This document shows, piece by piece, positions 1 through 11,843 of a DNA stretch of 19,544 nt. Origin of the DNA: Iamia sp035575815 (lineage in GTDB: Bacteria; Actinomycetota; Acidimicrobiia; Acidimicrobiales; Iamiaceae). A program made the translations under genes and the position numbers. A model generated the notes under the pieces. It searched no databases. It worked only from the letters and a program-made list of their open reading frames with translations, and was not told the DNA's origin. The stretch lies in assembly GCF_035575815.1 (NCBI RefSeq), contig NZ_DATLXO010000199.1, positions 1-19,544 of the forward strand. The letters are read 5' to 3'. Every line of letters begins with the position of its first letter. Positions within the stretch are counted from its first letter, which is position 1.

Positions 1-518
1 TGGGACCAGGCCCGAACGCCGGCCCAGACCACGAGGACCGTCGACAGCAGCGCCAGCCCGTCGCTGTAGCCGAAGCTGGCCAGCGACCACAGCGCCGGCA
101 TCGCCGCGAACAGGGTCGCGGAGAGCAGCCCCAGGCGTCGCGAGCCGGTCACGGCTCGGCCGAGGCCGGCGAGGGCGACGACGGCGGCCATGGTGCAGAG
201 CACGTTGAGCACCCGTCCCACGGTCAGCTCCGCCTCCTCGATGTTGACCCACCCCGCCCCGACCGCCACGGCAGCCTGCACGGCGGGGAACAGGGGCGGG
301 TGGTTCGCCACGTAGATGCGCCGGCGATCCGCGGCGCCGTGTTCACCGTCGTCGGGCAGCGTCGTGTCGATGCTGGGCAGGACACCACTGCGGATCGCCT
401 GGGCGTACGCCGTGTGGTAGCGCTCGTCGACCGGGTAGTACCGCGGTGTCATCGACCCGTAGAAGAGACCGGCTCCGGCTGCCGCGACCAACACGAAAGC
501 CAGGACAGGGGTATCCAC
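1..518 (-). CDS. Membrane glycosyltransferase, PMT/GT39-like (partial, 3' end outside window)
   Basis: About 172 N-terminal residues are visible before the window edge. The protein opens with a hydrophobic helix (about residues 5-22), then an extracytoplasmic loop with the acidic motif PVDERYH and, further on, NHPPLFPAVQA, followed by at least two more hydrophobic segments. A first-loop D/E motif plus an HPPL motif is the pattern of PMT_2/ArnT-like enzymes, which transfer sugar from a polyprenyl-phosphate carrier to lipid, glycan or protein on the outer face of the membrane. The acceptor cannot be told. The start is the GTG at 516-518: an in-frame TGA (519-521) lies immediately upstream, so no longer start is possible, and an AGGAG sits 12 bases before it. 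The reading frame stays open to position 1. Family assignment is fairly sure; specificity is unknown. Confidence 0.75.
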   Translation of the reverse strand, partial: MDTPVLAFVLVAAAGAGLFYGSMTPRYYPVDERYHTAYAQAIRSGVLPSIDTTLPDDGEHGAADRRRIYVANHPPLFPAVQAAVAVGAGWVNIEEAELTVGRVLNVLCTMAAVVALAGLGRAVTGSRRLGLLSATLFAAMPALWSLASFGYSDGLALLSTVLVVWAGVRAWS

Positions 519-662
519 TCAACCGGCGTACTCCTGGCCATGCGCCTCTTGCGAGACGGCCGGCTCACGCCCTCCAGGCTCGTCAAAGGCGCCGCTACTT
601 GCGCATTCGCGTTGAGTGTGCCTCAGGGCGAGCTCATTCAGGTCCGCTTGAGTGGATACCCC
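508..662. repeat. Perfect 15-bp inverted repeat, arms 508-522 and 648-662
   Basis: The left arm GGGGTATCCACTCAA and the right arm TTGAGTGGATACCCC are exact reverse complements separated by 125 bp. The left arm spans the GTG start and upstream stop codon of the glycosyltransferase gene. No transposase or integrase lies between the arms. It could be a pair of operator half-sites, the ends of a tiny non-autonomous element, or an inverted duplication of the gene start. The match is seen directly; the role is unknown. Confidence 0.6.
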
Positions 663-953
663 GAAGCCAGGAACCCCCGCCCGGGCGACCCGCCGGGTGG
701 CCGCCGACCAACACGCGGGTCTCGCCGTTGGCCGGCGGATGCTCGGACCACCGACGCTTGCGAAGGACCGCGCGTCGGCTGGTCCATGTCCCTCCATCGT
801 CTCACGTCAGGACCCACCTTCACGCGCGCTCGCTTTGGAGAGACGCTCGTTCGCCACGCGGGTCTCCTCGGGGCCCGGGAGCGCCGAAGCCACCGTCACC
901 GAGCCCGAGAGCGGCCCCCGGCCCGGCGCCCTCACCTCGACGAGATCGTGGGG
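519..953. other. 435-bp intergenic region without a convincing gene
   Basis: This stretch lies between the glycosyltransferase start and the arylsulfotransferase stop, both on the minus strand. Several short frames are open on both strands, but none has a good ribosome site, recognisable domain or membrane helix. It holds the 15-bp inverted repeat and a 12-bp direct repeat, CACGCGGGTCTC, at 712-723 and 855-866. Parts (about 585-660) are visibly less GC-rich than the coding DNA. A TTGACG resembling a -35 box for the glycosyltransferase lies at 581-586 (minus), but no good -10 box follows it. No tRNA or clear terminator was seen. Confidence 0.5.
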
Positions 954-2393
954 TCAGGGGCCGAGCTGCGCGTCCATGCCCGCTCTGAGATCCGCCCGAC
1001 TCAGCTCGCTGGAGGTCACCGGCACACCGCGGTAGACGTTGTGGTCGGGGAACCAGAGCCGGAAGCGCGGGTCGTCGGTGTCGGTGCTCTCGGTGATGTC
1101 CGGAGCTCCGGAGCTGTTGATCCCCCATGCCGTGACGTAGTTGCCGTCGGGCAGCACGCGGGTGCTGCCGCAACATCCTGAGCTCGCGACCTGGGGGTCT
1201 CTCACATCCTCCACCCGTGTCGCCGTCCTGTCGTCGAGGTCGAGCTGGTAGGCGACGGACCGCGGCGGACGGTTCCGCAGGGTGCCGTTGTCGTAGAGGG
1301 TCACCGTGTCGTCACTCAGCAGCCGGGCGTCGTGTTGCCCACCGAAGCCTCCCCCACCGGCCCGTTCGAAGGCAGGGTCGTTTCGGACCGTCAGGCTCTC
1401 GTTGCGAGGGGTCCCCCCGAGCTTCCACACGATGTCCTTCGTCGCCTTGTCGATCTTGTAGACGGCATCGAGGTGCCGGAACGACACGATGAAGCCGTCG
1501 CCGGTGTCCTCGATCGAGTTGTAGTGGAAGGGGTCGTAGTTGCTGCCGAAGCCCCCACCGGGGTCGCGCAGCTCTTGAGCTCGCCAGCTGCCCGGCGTCT
1601 CGGCGATGGCGATGTGCTCGGAGGTCGTCCAGGACCAGACGACGTCGCCCTGCGGGCTGATCTCCTGGATGACGTGGTCGACGAACGGCGCGCGGGCCGG
1701 GCCGCCCCACGAGCTGAAGTCGCCGTCGGACCGCTCTGAGAGGCTGACGACCACGTGGTTGCCGTTGGGCAACAGGATCAGGTCGTGGAAGTCGAGCGGT
1801 GCTCCGACGGTGGCGTAGCTGCGGACGAGGGATCCGTCGAGTCGGTGCTCCTCGATGACGTCACCCACGTTCCATGCCATGTTCCCGTTCGGCAGAAGGG
1901 TGGCGAAGAACCTCGTGGTCTTCGGCCCCCACCACACCGGCACACCGTTGGTGTCGTAGATGACGGGGTACGAGGGGCTACCGAAGCCGTCCCATGGCGA
2001 GGTCACGTAGAACGCGGCCTGGGGCGTTCCCTTGCGCTCCGCGGTCCAGGCCGGGAAGTCGGTGGGGAGGCAGCGGACGTGATGGGTCGTGGTCGTCCCG
2101 TCGGTGGTGACCGCGATGGTGAAGCGCCGGCCGACCTGCTGGGCCACCCGCGCCGTGAACGACCCACCGCGCGGTGCCGCCCCGTCCACCGAGACGGTGG
2201 TACCGCTCGGCACCGCGACGTCGACCGAGGTGGGGCGGGACGGGTCGCACCGGTTCACGTAGTCGACGACCGACGTCTGAAAGGTCGGGTACAGCGAGGG
2301 GTCGGCCCTGATCCCCACCTGACCGGGTGCGCACCCGGCCAGCCCCGCGACCACCAGGCCGACCACGACCAGACACGCCGACCACCTGTGCAC
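954..2393 (-). CDS. Arylsulfotransferase-family lipoprotein (PF14269-like)
   Basis: A 479-residue exported protein. From the GTG at 2391-2393 it begins VHRWSACL, runs through a hydrophobic helix and ends in the lipobox LAGC with Cys21, so it should be lipid-anchored outside the membrane. A beta-rich N-terminal part (about 25-115) precedes a beta-propeller-like region with repeated LLPNGN strands, DFHDLILLPNGN (His203), DPFHYNSIE (His290), KIDKATKDIVWKLGG and GGQHDARLL (His354), the hallmarks of arylsulfotransferase-like proteins. Characterised ASSTs move sulfate between phenolic compounds through a histidine intermediate; whether this branch does so is unproven. The frame is open up to 2618, but the lipobox, a GGAGG four bases before the GTG and a promoter at 2427-2455 all favour 2393. 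The longer version would begin with an unlikely basic stretch. Confidence 0.85.
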   Translation of the reverse strand: MHRWSACLVVVGLVVAGLAGCAPGQVGIRADPSLYPTFQTSVVDYVNRCDPSRPTSVDVAVPSGTTVSVDGAAPRGGSFTARVAQQVGRRFTIAVTTDGTTTTHHVRCLPTDFPAWTAERKGTPQAAFYVTSPWDGFGSPSYPVIYDTNGVPVWWGPKTTRFFATLLPNGNMAWNVGDVIEEHRLDGSLVRSYATVGAPLDFHDLILLPNGNHVVVSLSERSDGDFSSWGGPARAPFVDHVIQEISPQGDVVWSWTTSEHIAIAETPGSWRAQELRDPGGGFGSNYDPFHYNSIEDTGDGFIVSFRHLDAVYKIDKATKDIVWKLGGTPRNESLTVRNDPAFERAGGGGFGGQHDARLLSDDTVTLYDNGTLRNRPPRSVAYQLDLDDRTATRVEDVRDPQVASSGCCGSTRVLPDGNYVTAWGINSSGAPDITESTDTDDPRFRLWFPDHNVYRGVPVTSSELSRADLRAGMDAQLGP

Positions 2394-2426
2394 CGCGCCT
2401 CCCCCCGGTTCGATCCCGCTCGCCGC

Positions 2427-2455
2427 ACCCTCGCAGACCGCCCACCCTGTGTCAA
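2427..2455 (-). promoter_or_regulatory. Sigma-70-type promoter for the arylsulfotransferase gene
   Basis: A perfect -35 box TTGACA (2450-2455 on the plus strand) is followed after exactly 17 bases by GAGGGT (2427-2432), which keeps the A at position 2 and T at position 6 of actinobacterial -10 boxes. The predicted start of transcription, near 2420, gives a leader of about 27 bases carrying the GGAGG site. Confidence 0.5.
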
Positions 2456-2515
2456 CCGGCACACCCTGGCGCACCTCGGACCCGGGTCTCGGGGGGTTCG
2501 CGCCCGGGTCGGGTG

Positions 2516-2647
2516 TCAGGCGTGGGCCCGGCTGAGGGCGTGTTGCACCAGCTCGATGAGCGTGGCCTTGGTGGCGTTGCGGTCCCGGGCGTCGGTGAGC
2601 ACGATCGGGGTGTCCCACATCGGCGGCCCGTCACGGACTTCAAGCGC
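2516..2647 (-). pseudogene. C-terminal remnant of an MglA-like small GTPase
   Basis: On the minus strand, ending at the TGA 2516-2518, about 43 codons read as a coherent protein end: ALEVRDGPPMWDTPIVLTD, then ARDRNATKATLIELVQ and HALSRAHA. The pattern of a strand (PIVLTDARDR) followed by a helix (TKATLIELVQHAL) matches my recollection of the last strand and helix of actinobacterial MglA/CvnD-type GTPases, which are about 190 residues long. The P-loop and switch regions are absent, and only about 90 bases separate the fragment from the opposite-strand RDD gene, so the rest is not here. The ATG at 2618-2620 could in principle start a 34-residue peptide, but no ribosome site precedes it. A decayed gene end left by a rearrangement is most likely. 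Confidence 0.45.
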
Positions 2648-2703
2648 GCCGCCGAAGCCCGCAGAGCTGCACAGCGGTGGCGCACCGGTCGCGGCGGAGC
2701 ATC

Positions 2704-2727
2704 TACTGTTCCGGCTGATCCAAGGAG
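2704..2727 (+). promoter_or_regulatory. -10 box and ribosome site of the RDD gene
   Basis: TACTGT (2704-2709) fits a TANNNT -10 box, and AAGGAG (2722-2727) lies 7 bases before the ATG at 2735. The implied leader is about 19 bases. No clear -35 box was found, so the promoter part is tentative while the ribosome site is strong and fixes the start. Confidence 0.45.
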
Positions 2728-2734
2728 TTCACGC

Positions 2735-3373
2735 ATGTCCAACCTGCCCCCACCTCCGTCGGGCGGAGGGTTCCCCCCTCCCGGCGGTCCGCCGCCCGGC
2801 GGCGGTTTCCCCCCTCCCGGCGGTCCGCCCCCCGGTGGCCCACCGCCCGGCGGTCCGCCCCCCGGTGGCGGGCTCCCCGGTGGCCCTCCGCCCGGTGGCG
2901 GGTTCCCCCCGCCCGGTGGTCCTCCACCCGGAGTCCCCGGTCCGCTCGTCGAGTGGCAGGACCGCCTCATGTCGGGCCTCATCGACTGGGTCGGGCCCAT
3001 CATCGTGGCCAACGTGCTGTCGTTCGTGATCGGCCTCGCCATCGCGGCGAGCAACACCAACACCTTGTTCAACCCGACCGGCATCGTGCTCAACCTGCTG
3101 GCGGTGGCTTGGATCCTCTACAACGGCTACCTCGCCGGTGAGAGTGGGCAGAGCTTCGGGATGAAGCAGTCCGGGCTGCGCCTCGTCGGCGAGCAGTCCG
3201 GGCAGAACATCGGCGGGGGCCAGGGGGTCGTCCGCAACCTGCTGTTCCTCGCCAACGCGATCTGTTGCCTGTTCCTCCCCGTCGTCATCGTCGACGCCCT
3301 GTTCCCGCTGTGGGACGCCAAGAAGCAGACGCTGCGCGACAAGATCGCCAAGTCGGTGGTCATCAAGGGCTGA
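2735..3373 (+). CDS. RDD-family membrane protein with Pro/Gly-repeat N-terminus
   Basis: A 212-residue protein. Residues 1-70 are an almost pure Pro/Gly low-complexity tail built from PPPGG and FPPPGG blocks. Residues 77-84 (RLMSGLID) carry the Arg and first Asp of the RDD domain. Three hydrophobic segments follow (about 86-106, 115-134 and 167-193), then WDAKKQTLRDKIAKSVV (about 193-209), which has the closing Asp-containing signature at Asp202. RDD proteins are small membrane proteins, some linked to ion transport, and most have no known function. The start is fixed by AAGGAG; the frame is open far upstream only because of base composition. It converges with gltD, 35 bases apart, with no obvious terminator between. 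The tail is probably cytoplasmic and may act as a disordered interaction region, which is inference. Confidence 0.85.
   Translation: MSNLPPPPSGGGFPPPGGPPPGGGFPPPGGPPPGGPPPGGPPPGGGLPGGPPPGGGFPPPGGPPPGVPGPLVEWQDRLMSGLIDWVGPIIVANVLSFVIGLAIAASNTNTLFNPTGIVLNLLAVAWILYNGYLAGESGQSFGMKQSGLRLVGEQSGQNIGGGQGVVRNLLFLANAICCLFLPVVIVDALFPLWDAKKQTLRDKIAKSVVIKG
2758..2940 (+). repeat. Imperfect Pro/Gly-coding tandem repeats
   Basis: Short degenerate units rich in CCGCCCGG and GGCGGT recur through the 5' third of the RDD gene, coding for PPPGG blocks. The DNA is partly self-complementary, so the opposite strand also reads as a Pro/Gly-rich frame, and it should form hairpins. It is a likely site of copy-number slippage and of assembly error. 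Confidence 0.7.
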
Positions 3374-3408
3374 TCCCGACGGGAGCGGCGGCGGGGGGGC
3401 GGTGACTG

Positions 3409-4860
3409 CTAGCGGAAGGGGGCGTCGGTGGGGACGACCGGGGAGGGCAGGAGCGTGTCGCCCATGAGGTGGCGGTCGACCGCCGCCGCGCACGAGCGGC
3501 CCTCGGCGATGGCCCACACGATCAGGCTCTGCCCCCGCCCCATGTCGCCGGCCACGAAGACGCCCTCGACGTTGGTCGCCCAGGTCTCGTCGCGGGCGAC
3601 GTTGCTGCGGGCATCGAGCTCGACGCCGAGGTCGCCCAGCAGCGAGCCCTCGTCGGGGCCGGTGAAGCCCATGGCGAGGAGCACCATGTCGGTCTCGAGC
3701 TCGGTCGCGGAGCCCTCGACCTTCTCGAACCGGCCGTCGACGAACTCAACCTCATGGATGGCGAGGGCCCGCACCCGGCTCTCGTCGTCGCCCAGGAACT
3801 GCTCGGTGTTGACCGAGAACACCCGCTCACCGCCTTCCTCGTGGGCGGAGGAGGTCCGGATCATCAGCGGCCACGTCGGCCACGGCGTGGAGTCGGCCCG
3901 GGCGTCGGGCGGGCGGGGCATGATCTCGAACTGGTGGACGCTGGCCGCGCCCTGGCGATGGGCGGTGCCGAGGCAGTCGGCACCGGTGTCGCCGCCGCCG
4001 ATGATGACGACCCTGCGGCCGCGGGCCGAGATCGACGGCTCCGACAAGTCACCCTCCTGCACCTGGTTCGACAGCGGGAGGTACTCCATGGCCTGGTGGA
4101 TGCCGGCCAGCTCGCGGCCGGGGATCGGGAGGTCGCGGGACTGCGTCGCGCCCCCGGCGAGCACGATGGCGTCGAACTCGGCGCGCAGCTGCGCGACGGT
4201 GAGATCGACGCCCACATCGACGCTGGCCCGGAACTCGGTGCCCTCGGCCTGCATCTGCTCGAGGCGGCGGTCGAGCTGGCGCTTCTCCATCTTGAACTCG
4301 GGGATGCCGTAGCGCAGCAGGCCGCCGATGCGGTCGGCCCGCTCGAACACGGTGACCTCGTGACCGGCGCGCGTGAGCTGCTGGCCCGCGGCCAGGCCGG
4401 CGGGACCCGAGCCGATGACCGCGATCCGCTTCCCCGTCTGCACGGTGGCCCTCACCGGGGTGACCCACCCCTCGTCCCAGGCCCGGTCGATGATCGACAC
4501 CTCGACCTGCTTGATGGTCACCGGGTCCTGGTTGATGCCGAGCACGCACGCCGCCTCGCAGGGGGCGGGGCACAGCCGTCCGGTGAACTCCGGGAAGTTG
4601 TTGGTGGCGTGCAGCCGGTCGATGGCCTCGCGCCACCGGTCCCGGTAGACGAGGTCGTTCCAGTCGGGGATGAGGTTCCCGAGGGGGCAGCCCTGGTTGC
4701 AGAACGGGATGCCGCAGTCCATGCACCGGCTGGCCTGGTCCTCGAGGTGGCCCTCGGCGAAGGGTTCGTAGACCTCCTTCCAGTCCCGCAGGCGCACCGA
4801 GACCGGCCGGCGGGCCGGCAGCTCGCGACCGTGCTTCATGAAGCCTGTCGTATCTCCCAT
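3409..4860 (-). CDS. gltD: Glutamate synthase small (beta) subunit
   Basis: A 483-residue subunit that takes electrons from NAD(P)H through FAD and passes them by iron-sulfur clusters to GltB. The N-terminal domain has a Cys-rich motif (Cys46, Cys49, Cys54, Cys58, within RCMDCGIPFCNQGCPLGN) and a second set in GRLCPAPCEAACVLG, which bind [4Fe-4S] clusters. AVIGSGPAGLAAG is the FAD Rossmann motif and VVIIGGGDTGADC the nucleotide-binding motif; GDMGRGQSLIVWAIAEGR near the end is the usual C-terminal FAD contact. Length is normal. It follows gltB by 8 bases, with a GAGGAG ribosome site overlapping the region of the gltB stop, so the two are co-transcribed and probably translationally linked. Confidence 0.97.
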   Translation of the reverse strand: MGDTTGFMKHGRELPARRPVSVRLRDWKEVYEPFAEGHLEDQASRCMDCGIPFCNQGCPLGNLIPDWNDLVYRDRWREAIDRLHATNNFPEFTGRLCPAPCEAACVLGINQDPVTIKQVEVSIIDRAWDEGWVTPVRATVQTGKRIAVIGSGPAGLAAGQQLTRAGHEVTVFERADRIGGLLRYGIPEFKMEKRQLDRRLEQMQAEGTEFRASVDVGVDLTVAQLRAEFDAIVLAGGATQSRDLPIPGRELAGIHQAMEYLPLSNQVQEGDLSEPSISARGRRVVIIGGGDTGADCLGTAHRQGAASVHQFEIMPRPPDARADSTPWPTWPLMIRTSSAHEEGGERVFSVNTEQFLGDDESRVRALAIHEVEFVDGRFEKVEGSATELETDMVLLAMGFTGPDEGSLLGDLGVELDARSNVARDETWATNVEGVFVAGDMGRGQSLIVWAIAEGRSCAAAVDRHLMGDTLLPSPVVPTDAPFR

Positions 4861-4868
4861 GTCGCTCC

Positions 4869-9527
<4,659 letters not shown>

Positions 9528-9594
9528 GCGTCCCTTCCATCGTGTGATGGGGTGGTCGGGGTGCCGGGACGTCGCTGGCCCGTGGGGTGCGATG

Positions 9595-9625
9595 ACTCTA
9601 CCGGTCCACCGCCGGACCCCTCCAA
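9595..9625 (-). promoter_or_regulatory. Candidate gltB promoter with palindrome in a 19-bp spacer
   Basis: On the minus strand TTGGAG (9620-9625) and TAGAGT (9595-9600) are separated by 19 bases. Within the spacer lies an inverted repeat, GGTCC (9603-9607) and GGACC (9614-9618). The leader to the gltB start would be about 60 bases. A 19-bp spacer holding a palindrome is typical of MerR-family controlled promoters, but the boxes are imperfect, so this is a candidate only. Confidence 0.35.
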
Positions 9626-9685
9626 CGCGATGTCGCGGGCGACGAACCCCCGTTCCCGTCAGCGGGACGGCACACGGGTGGCAGG

Positions 9686-9691
9686 TACCGT
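9686..9691 (+). promoter_or_regulatory. -10 box suggesting a leaderless transcript
   Basis: TACCGT ends 6 bases before the ATG at 9698, the spacing expected when transcription starts at or next to the start codon. There is no convincing Shine-Dalgarno sequence before this ATG, which agrees with leaderless translation. No good -35 box is visible. Confidence 0.35.
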
Positions 9692-9697
9692 CGGGCC

Positions 9698-10546
9698 ATG
9701 GCAGAGTTCACCCTCGTCGCCCTGGCCGCCGGGATGGGCCGCCGGTTCGGGTCCTTGAAGCAGGTCGCGGCGGTCGGCCCGGGGGACGAGTCGCTGATCG
9801 ACCACACCATCCGGGACGCTGCTCAGGCGGGCGCCGACCGGGTCGTGCTCGTGGTGCGCTCCGAGATCCGCAACGAGGTCGTTGCGAGCGTCGAGCGGCG
9901 CAGCGCCCTGCCCGTGAGCGTGGTCGAACAGCCGGGCCCGGGCCCGGGGCGCTCCCGGCCGTGGGGCGCGGCGGAGGCCGTCGCCCTCGCCGCCGCGGCC
10001 TGTCCCGGACCCTTCGCGGTGGTGAACGCGGACGACTACTACGGTGCCGATGGCCTCGCCGCCCTCCTCGACTGGCTGCGCTCCCCCCGCTGCGCGCCCG
10101 GCCGGGCCGCGCTCGTCACCTGGCCGGTCGAGGCGACCACGCCACCGCACGGTGAGGTCACCCGGGCGGTGTGCGCCCTGGCGGAGGACGGCTGCACCCT
10201 CGTCGGCATGGTCGAGCACCACGGTGTCGCCCGCGCCGGCGGGGCCATTGCCTCGGGGGCGGGCCCGATCGAGGCCGACGCGCCCGTGTCGATGAACCTC
10301 TGGGGACTGCACCCCTCGACCGGCCCCGACCTGTCAGCCCTCAGCGACACCTTCCGTCGCGACCACGCCGGCGACCCCGACGCCGAGCTGCCGCTGCCCA
10401 CCGCCATCGACGCCCTCGTCAGGGCGGGGCAGCTGACGGTCGAGGCCCTGCCGGCCGGGACCACCTGGGTGGGCGTGACCCATCCCGACGACCTGACGCC
10501 CGCCCGCGCCGCCATGGCCCTCGTCGCCCCGGTCCCGGTGCGATGA
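9698..10546 (+). CDS. Sugar-phosphate nucleotidyltransferase-like protein
   Basis: A 282-residue protein with an NTP-transferase Rossmann fold. Residues 8-22 (ALAAGMGRRFGSLKQ) are the GxGxR nucleotide-binding signature with the downstream Lys21. RPWGAAEAV (about 88-95) corresponds to the usual PWGTAxAV contact and VVNADDYYG (108-116) carries the metal-binding Asp pair. Such enzymes join a nucleotide to a sugar phosphate or similar substrate; relatives include MurNAc-1-P and glucose-1-P nucleotidyltransferases, but this sequence does not show which substrate is used. It heads a three-gene run: its TGA overlaps the ATG of the aminopeptidase gene by four bases. It is divergent from gltB and may be translated without a leader. 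Confidence 0.8.
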   Translation: MAEFTLVALAAGMGRRFGSLKQVAAVGPGDESLIDHTIRDAAQAGADRVVLVVRSEIRNEVVASVERRSALPVSVVEQPGPGPGRSRPWGAAEAVALAAAACPGPFAVVNADDYYGADGLAALLDWLRSPRCAPGRAALVTWPVEATTPPHGEVTRAVCALAEDGCTLVGMVEHHGVARAGGAIASGAGPIEADAPVSMNLWGLHPSTGPDLSALSDTFRRDHAGDPDAELPLPTAIDALVRAGQLTVEALPAGTTWVGVTHPDDLTPARAAMALVAPVPVR

Positions 10547-11841
10547 GCCCGTCGACCGCCACGCCCGACCCGCCCGCCATCGACGATCTGCTGGGCTACC
10601 TCGACGCCTCGCCGACGCCGTACCACGCCGCCGCCGAAGCGGCCCGACGACGGGCGGAGGCGGGCTCGGTCGCCGTTGCGCTCGATGCAAGCTGGGCCGA
10701 CCCGCCTCCCGTCGGCCACCTGCTCGCCGACGGTGCCCTGATCGCCTGGGCCCTCCCGGCGGGCGGGCCCGCCGCGCCCCGCCTGCGCCTCGTCGGGGCC
10801 CACACCGACAGCCCCGGGCTGCGCGTCAAACCGCGGCCTGACACCGGAACCTGCGGGTGGCGCCAGCTCGGCGTCGAGGTGTACGGCGGCGCCCTGGTCA
10901 ACTCGTGGCTCGACCGCGACCTGGGCCTCGCCGGTCGGGTCGCGGTGGCCGGCGCGACCGGCGTGCAGACCCGGCTGGTGCGCATCGACGAGCCCTGGCT
11001 GCGTGTGGCCCAGCTGGCCATCCACCTCGACCGGGAGCTCTCCAGCCAGGGCCTCAAGCTCGACCGCCAGCGCCACCTCACCCCGATCTGGGGCGTCGGG
11101 GTTCCCGACGTCGGCGGCTTCCGCCGTCACCTCGCCGAGCGCCTCGACGTGGCGCCCGACGCGATCGGTGGCTGGGACCTCATGGTGCACGACCTCTCCT
11201 CCGCTGCGGTCGTCGGGGTGGGTGGCGCGCTGGTGAGCAGCGGCCGCCTCGACGACCTCGTCTCCTGCTGGGCGGGACTGGTCGCCCTGGAGGCCGCCGC
11301 CGAGCCGGGCGCGGTGGGCGCGGTGCTCGCTCTCTTCGACCACGAGGAGGTGGGCAGCGCGTCGACCCGCGGCGCCGGCGGAGAGCTTCTGACCGGGGTC
11401 CTCGAGCGCCTGGTGGTCGGGCGGGGAGGCTCGCGGAGCGACCTCCTCCGCGCCGTGGCCGGCTCGGCCCTGGCGTCGGTCGACATGGCCCACGCCACCC
11501 ACCCGAACTACCCCGAGCGCCACGAACCAGGGCACCCCGTCACCATCGACGGCGGCCCGGTCGTGAAGGTCAACGCCAACCAGCGCTACGCCACCGAGCC
11601 CGCGACCCAGGCGGCCTTCGAGCTCGCCTGCGCGGCGGCCGGGGTGCCGGTGCAGCACTTCGTGGGACACAACGAGGTGCCGTGCGGGTCGACCATCGGT
11701 CCCGTCACCGCGGCCGGGCTGGGCGTGCCCACCGTCGACGTCGGGGTGGCCCAGCTCGCCATGCACTCCGCCCGGGAGCTGTGCGGGAGCGAGGACCCGG
11801 TGCGGATGACGGCGGCCCTGGCGGCCTGGTTCGCGGGGTAG
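10543..11841 (+). CDS. M18-family aminopeptidase
   Basis: A 432-residue zinc aminopeptidase of the DNPEP/ApeB type, expected to trim acidic or neutral N-terminal residues from peptides in the cytoplasm. Metal ligands and the catalytic acid are all visible: His87 in GAHTDSPGLRVKP, Asp237 in SGRLDDL, Glu268-Glu269 in DHEEVGS, Asp314 in SVDMAHATHPNY and His408 in AMHSARE. VKVNANQRYAT and GHNEVPCGSTIGP are further family motifs. Length is normal for M18. The ATG overlaps the previous stop (ATGA), which implies translational coupling and fixes the start; the frame is open further upstream only as a shadow of the preceding gene. The next gene starts two bases after its stop. Confidence 0.95.
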   Translation: MSPSTATPDPPAIDDLLGYLDASPTPYHAAAEAARRRAEAGSVAVALDASWADPPPVGHLLADGALIAWALPAGGPAAPRLRLVGAHTDSPGLRVKPRPDTGTCGWRQLGVEVYGGALVNSWLDRDLGLAGRVAVAGATGVQTRLVRIDEPWLRVAQLAIHLDRELSSQGLKLDRQRHLTPIWGVGVPDVGGFRRHLAERLDVAPDAIGGWDLMVHDLSSAAVVGVGGALVSSGRLDDLVSCWAGLVALEAAAEPGAVGAVLALFDHEEVGSASTRGAGGELLTGVLERLVVGRGGSRSDLLRAVAGSALASVDMAHATHPNYPERHEPGHPVTIDGGPVVKVNANQRYATEPATQAAFELACAAAGVPVQHFVGHNEVPCGSTIGPVTAAGLGVPTVDVGVAQLAMHSARELCGSEDPVRMTAALAAWFAG

Positions 11842-11843
11842 CC

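Noticed and set aside
519..797. 92-codon minus-strand frame ending directly before the glycosyltransferase start
   Set aside because: It has a good position but no recognisable domain, weak start and low-complexity composition; its TGA simply fixes the neighbouring start.
652..1035. 127-codon plus-strand frame beginning in the inverted repeat
   Set aside because: It runs into the end of the arylsulfotransferase gene and has no coding-like composition.
2394..2618. 75-residue N-terminal extension of the arylsulfotransferase
   Set aside because: It would hide the signal peptide and lipobox inside the protein, lies across a promoter, and has no ribosome site.
2452..3093. 213-codon Pro/Gly-rich minus-strand frame
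   Set aside because: It is the complement of the RDD gene and its self-complementary repeats; no start signal or separate domain.
3374..3408. Possible terminator between the RDD gene and gltD
   Set aside because: The only symmetry, TCCC-GAC-GGGA, is four base pairs with no T tract, too weak to call.
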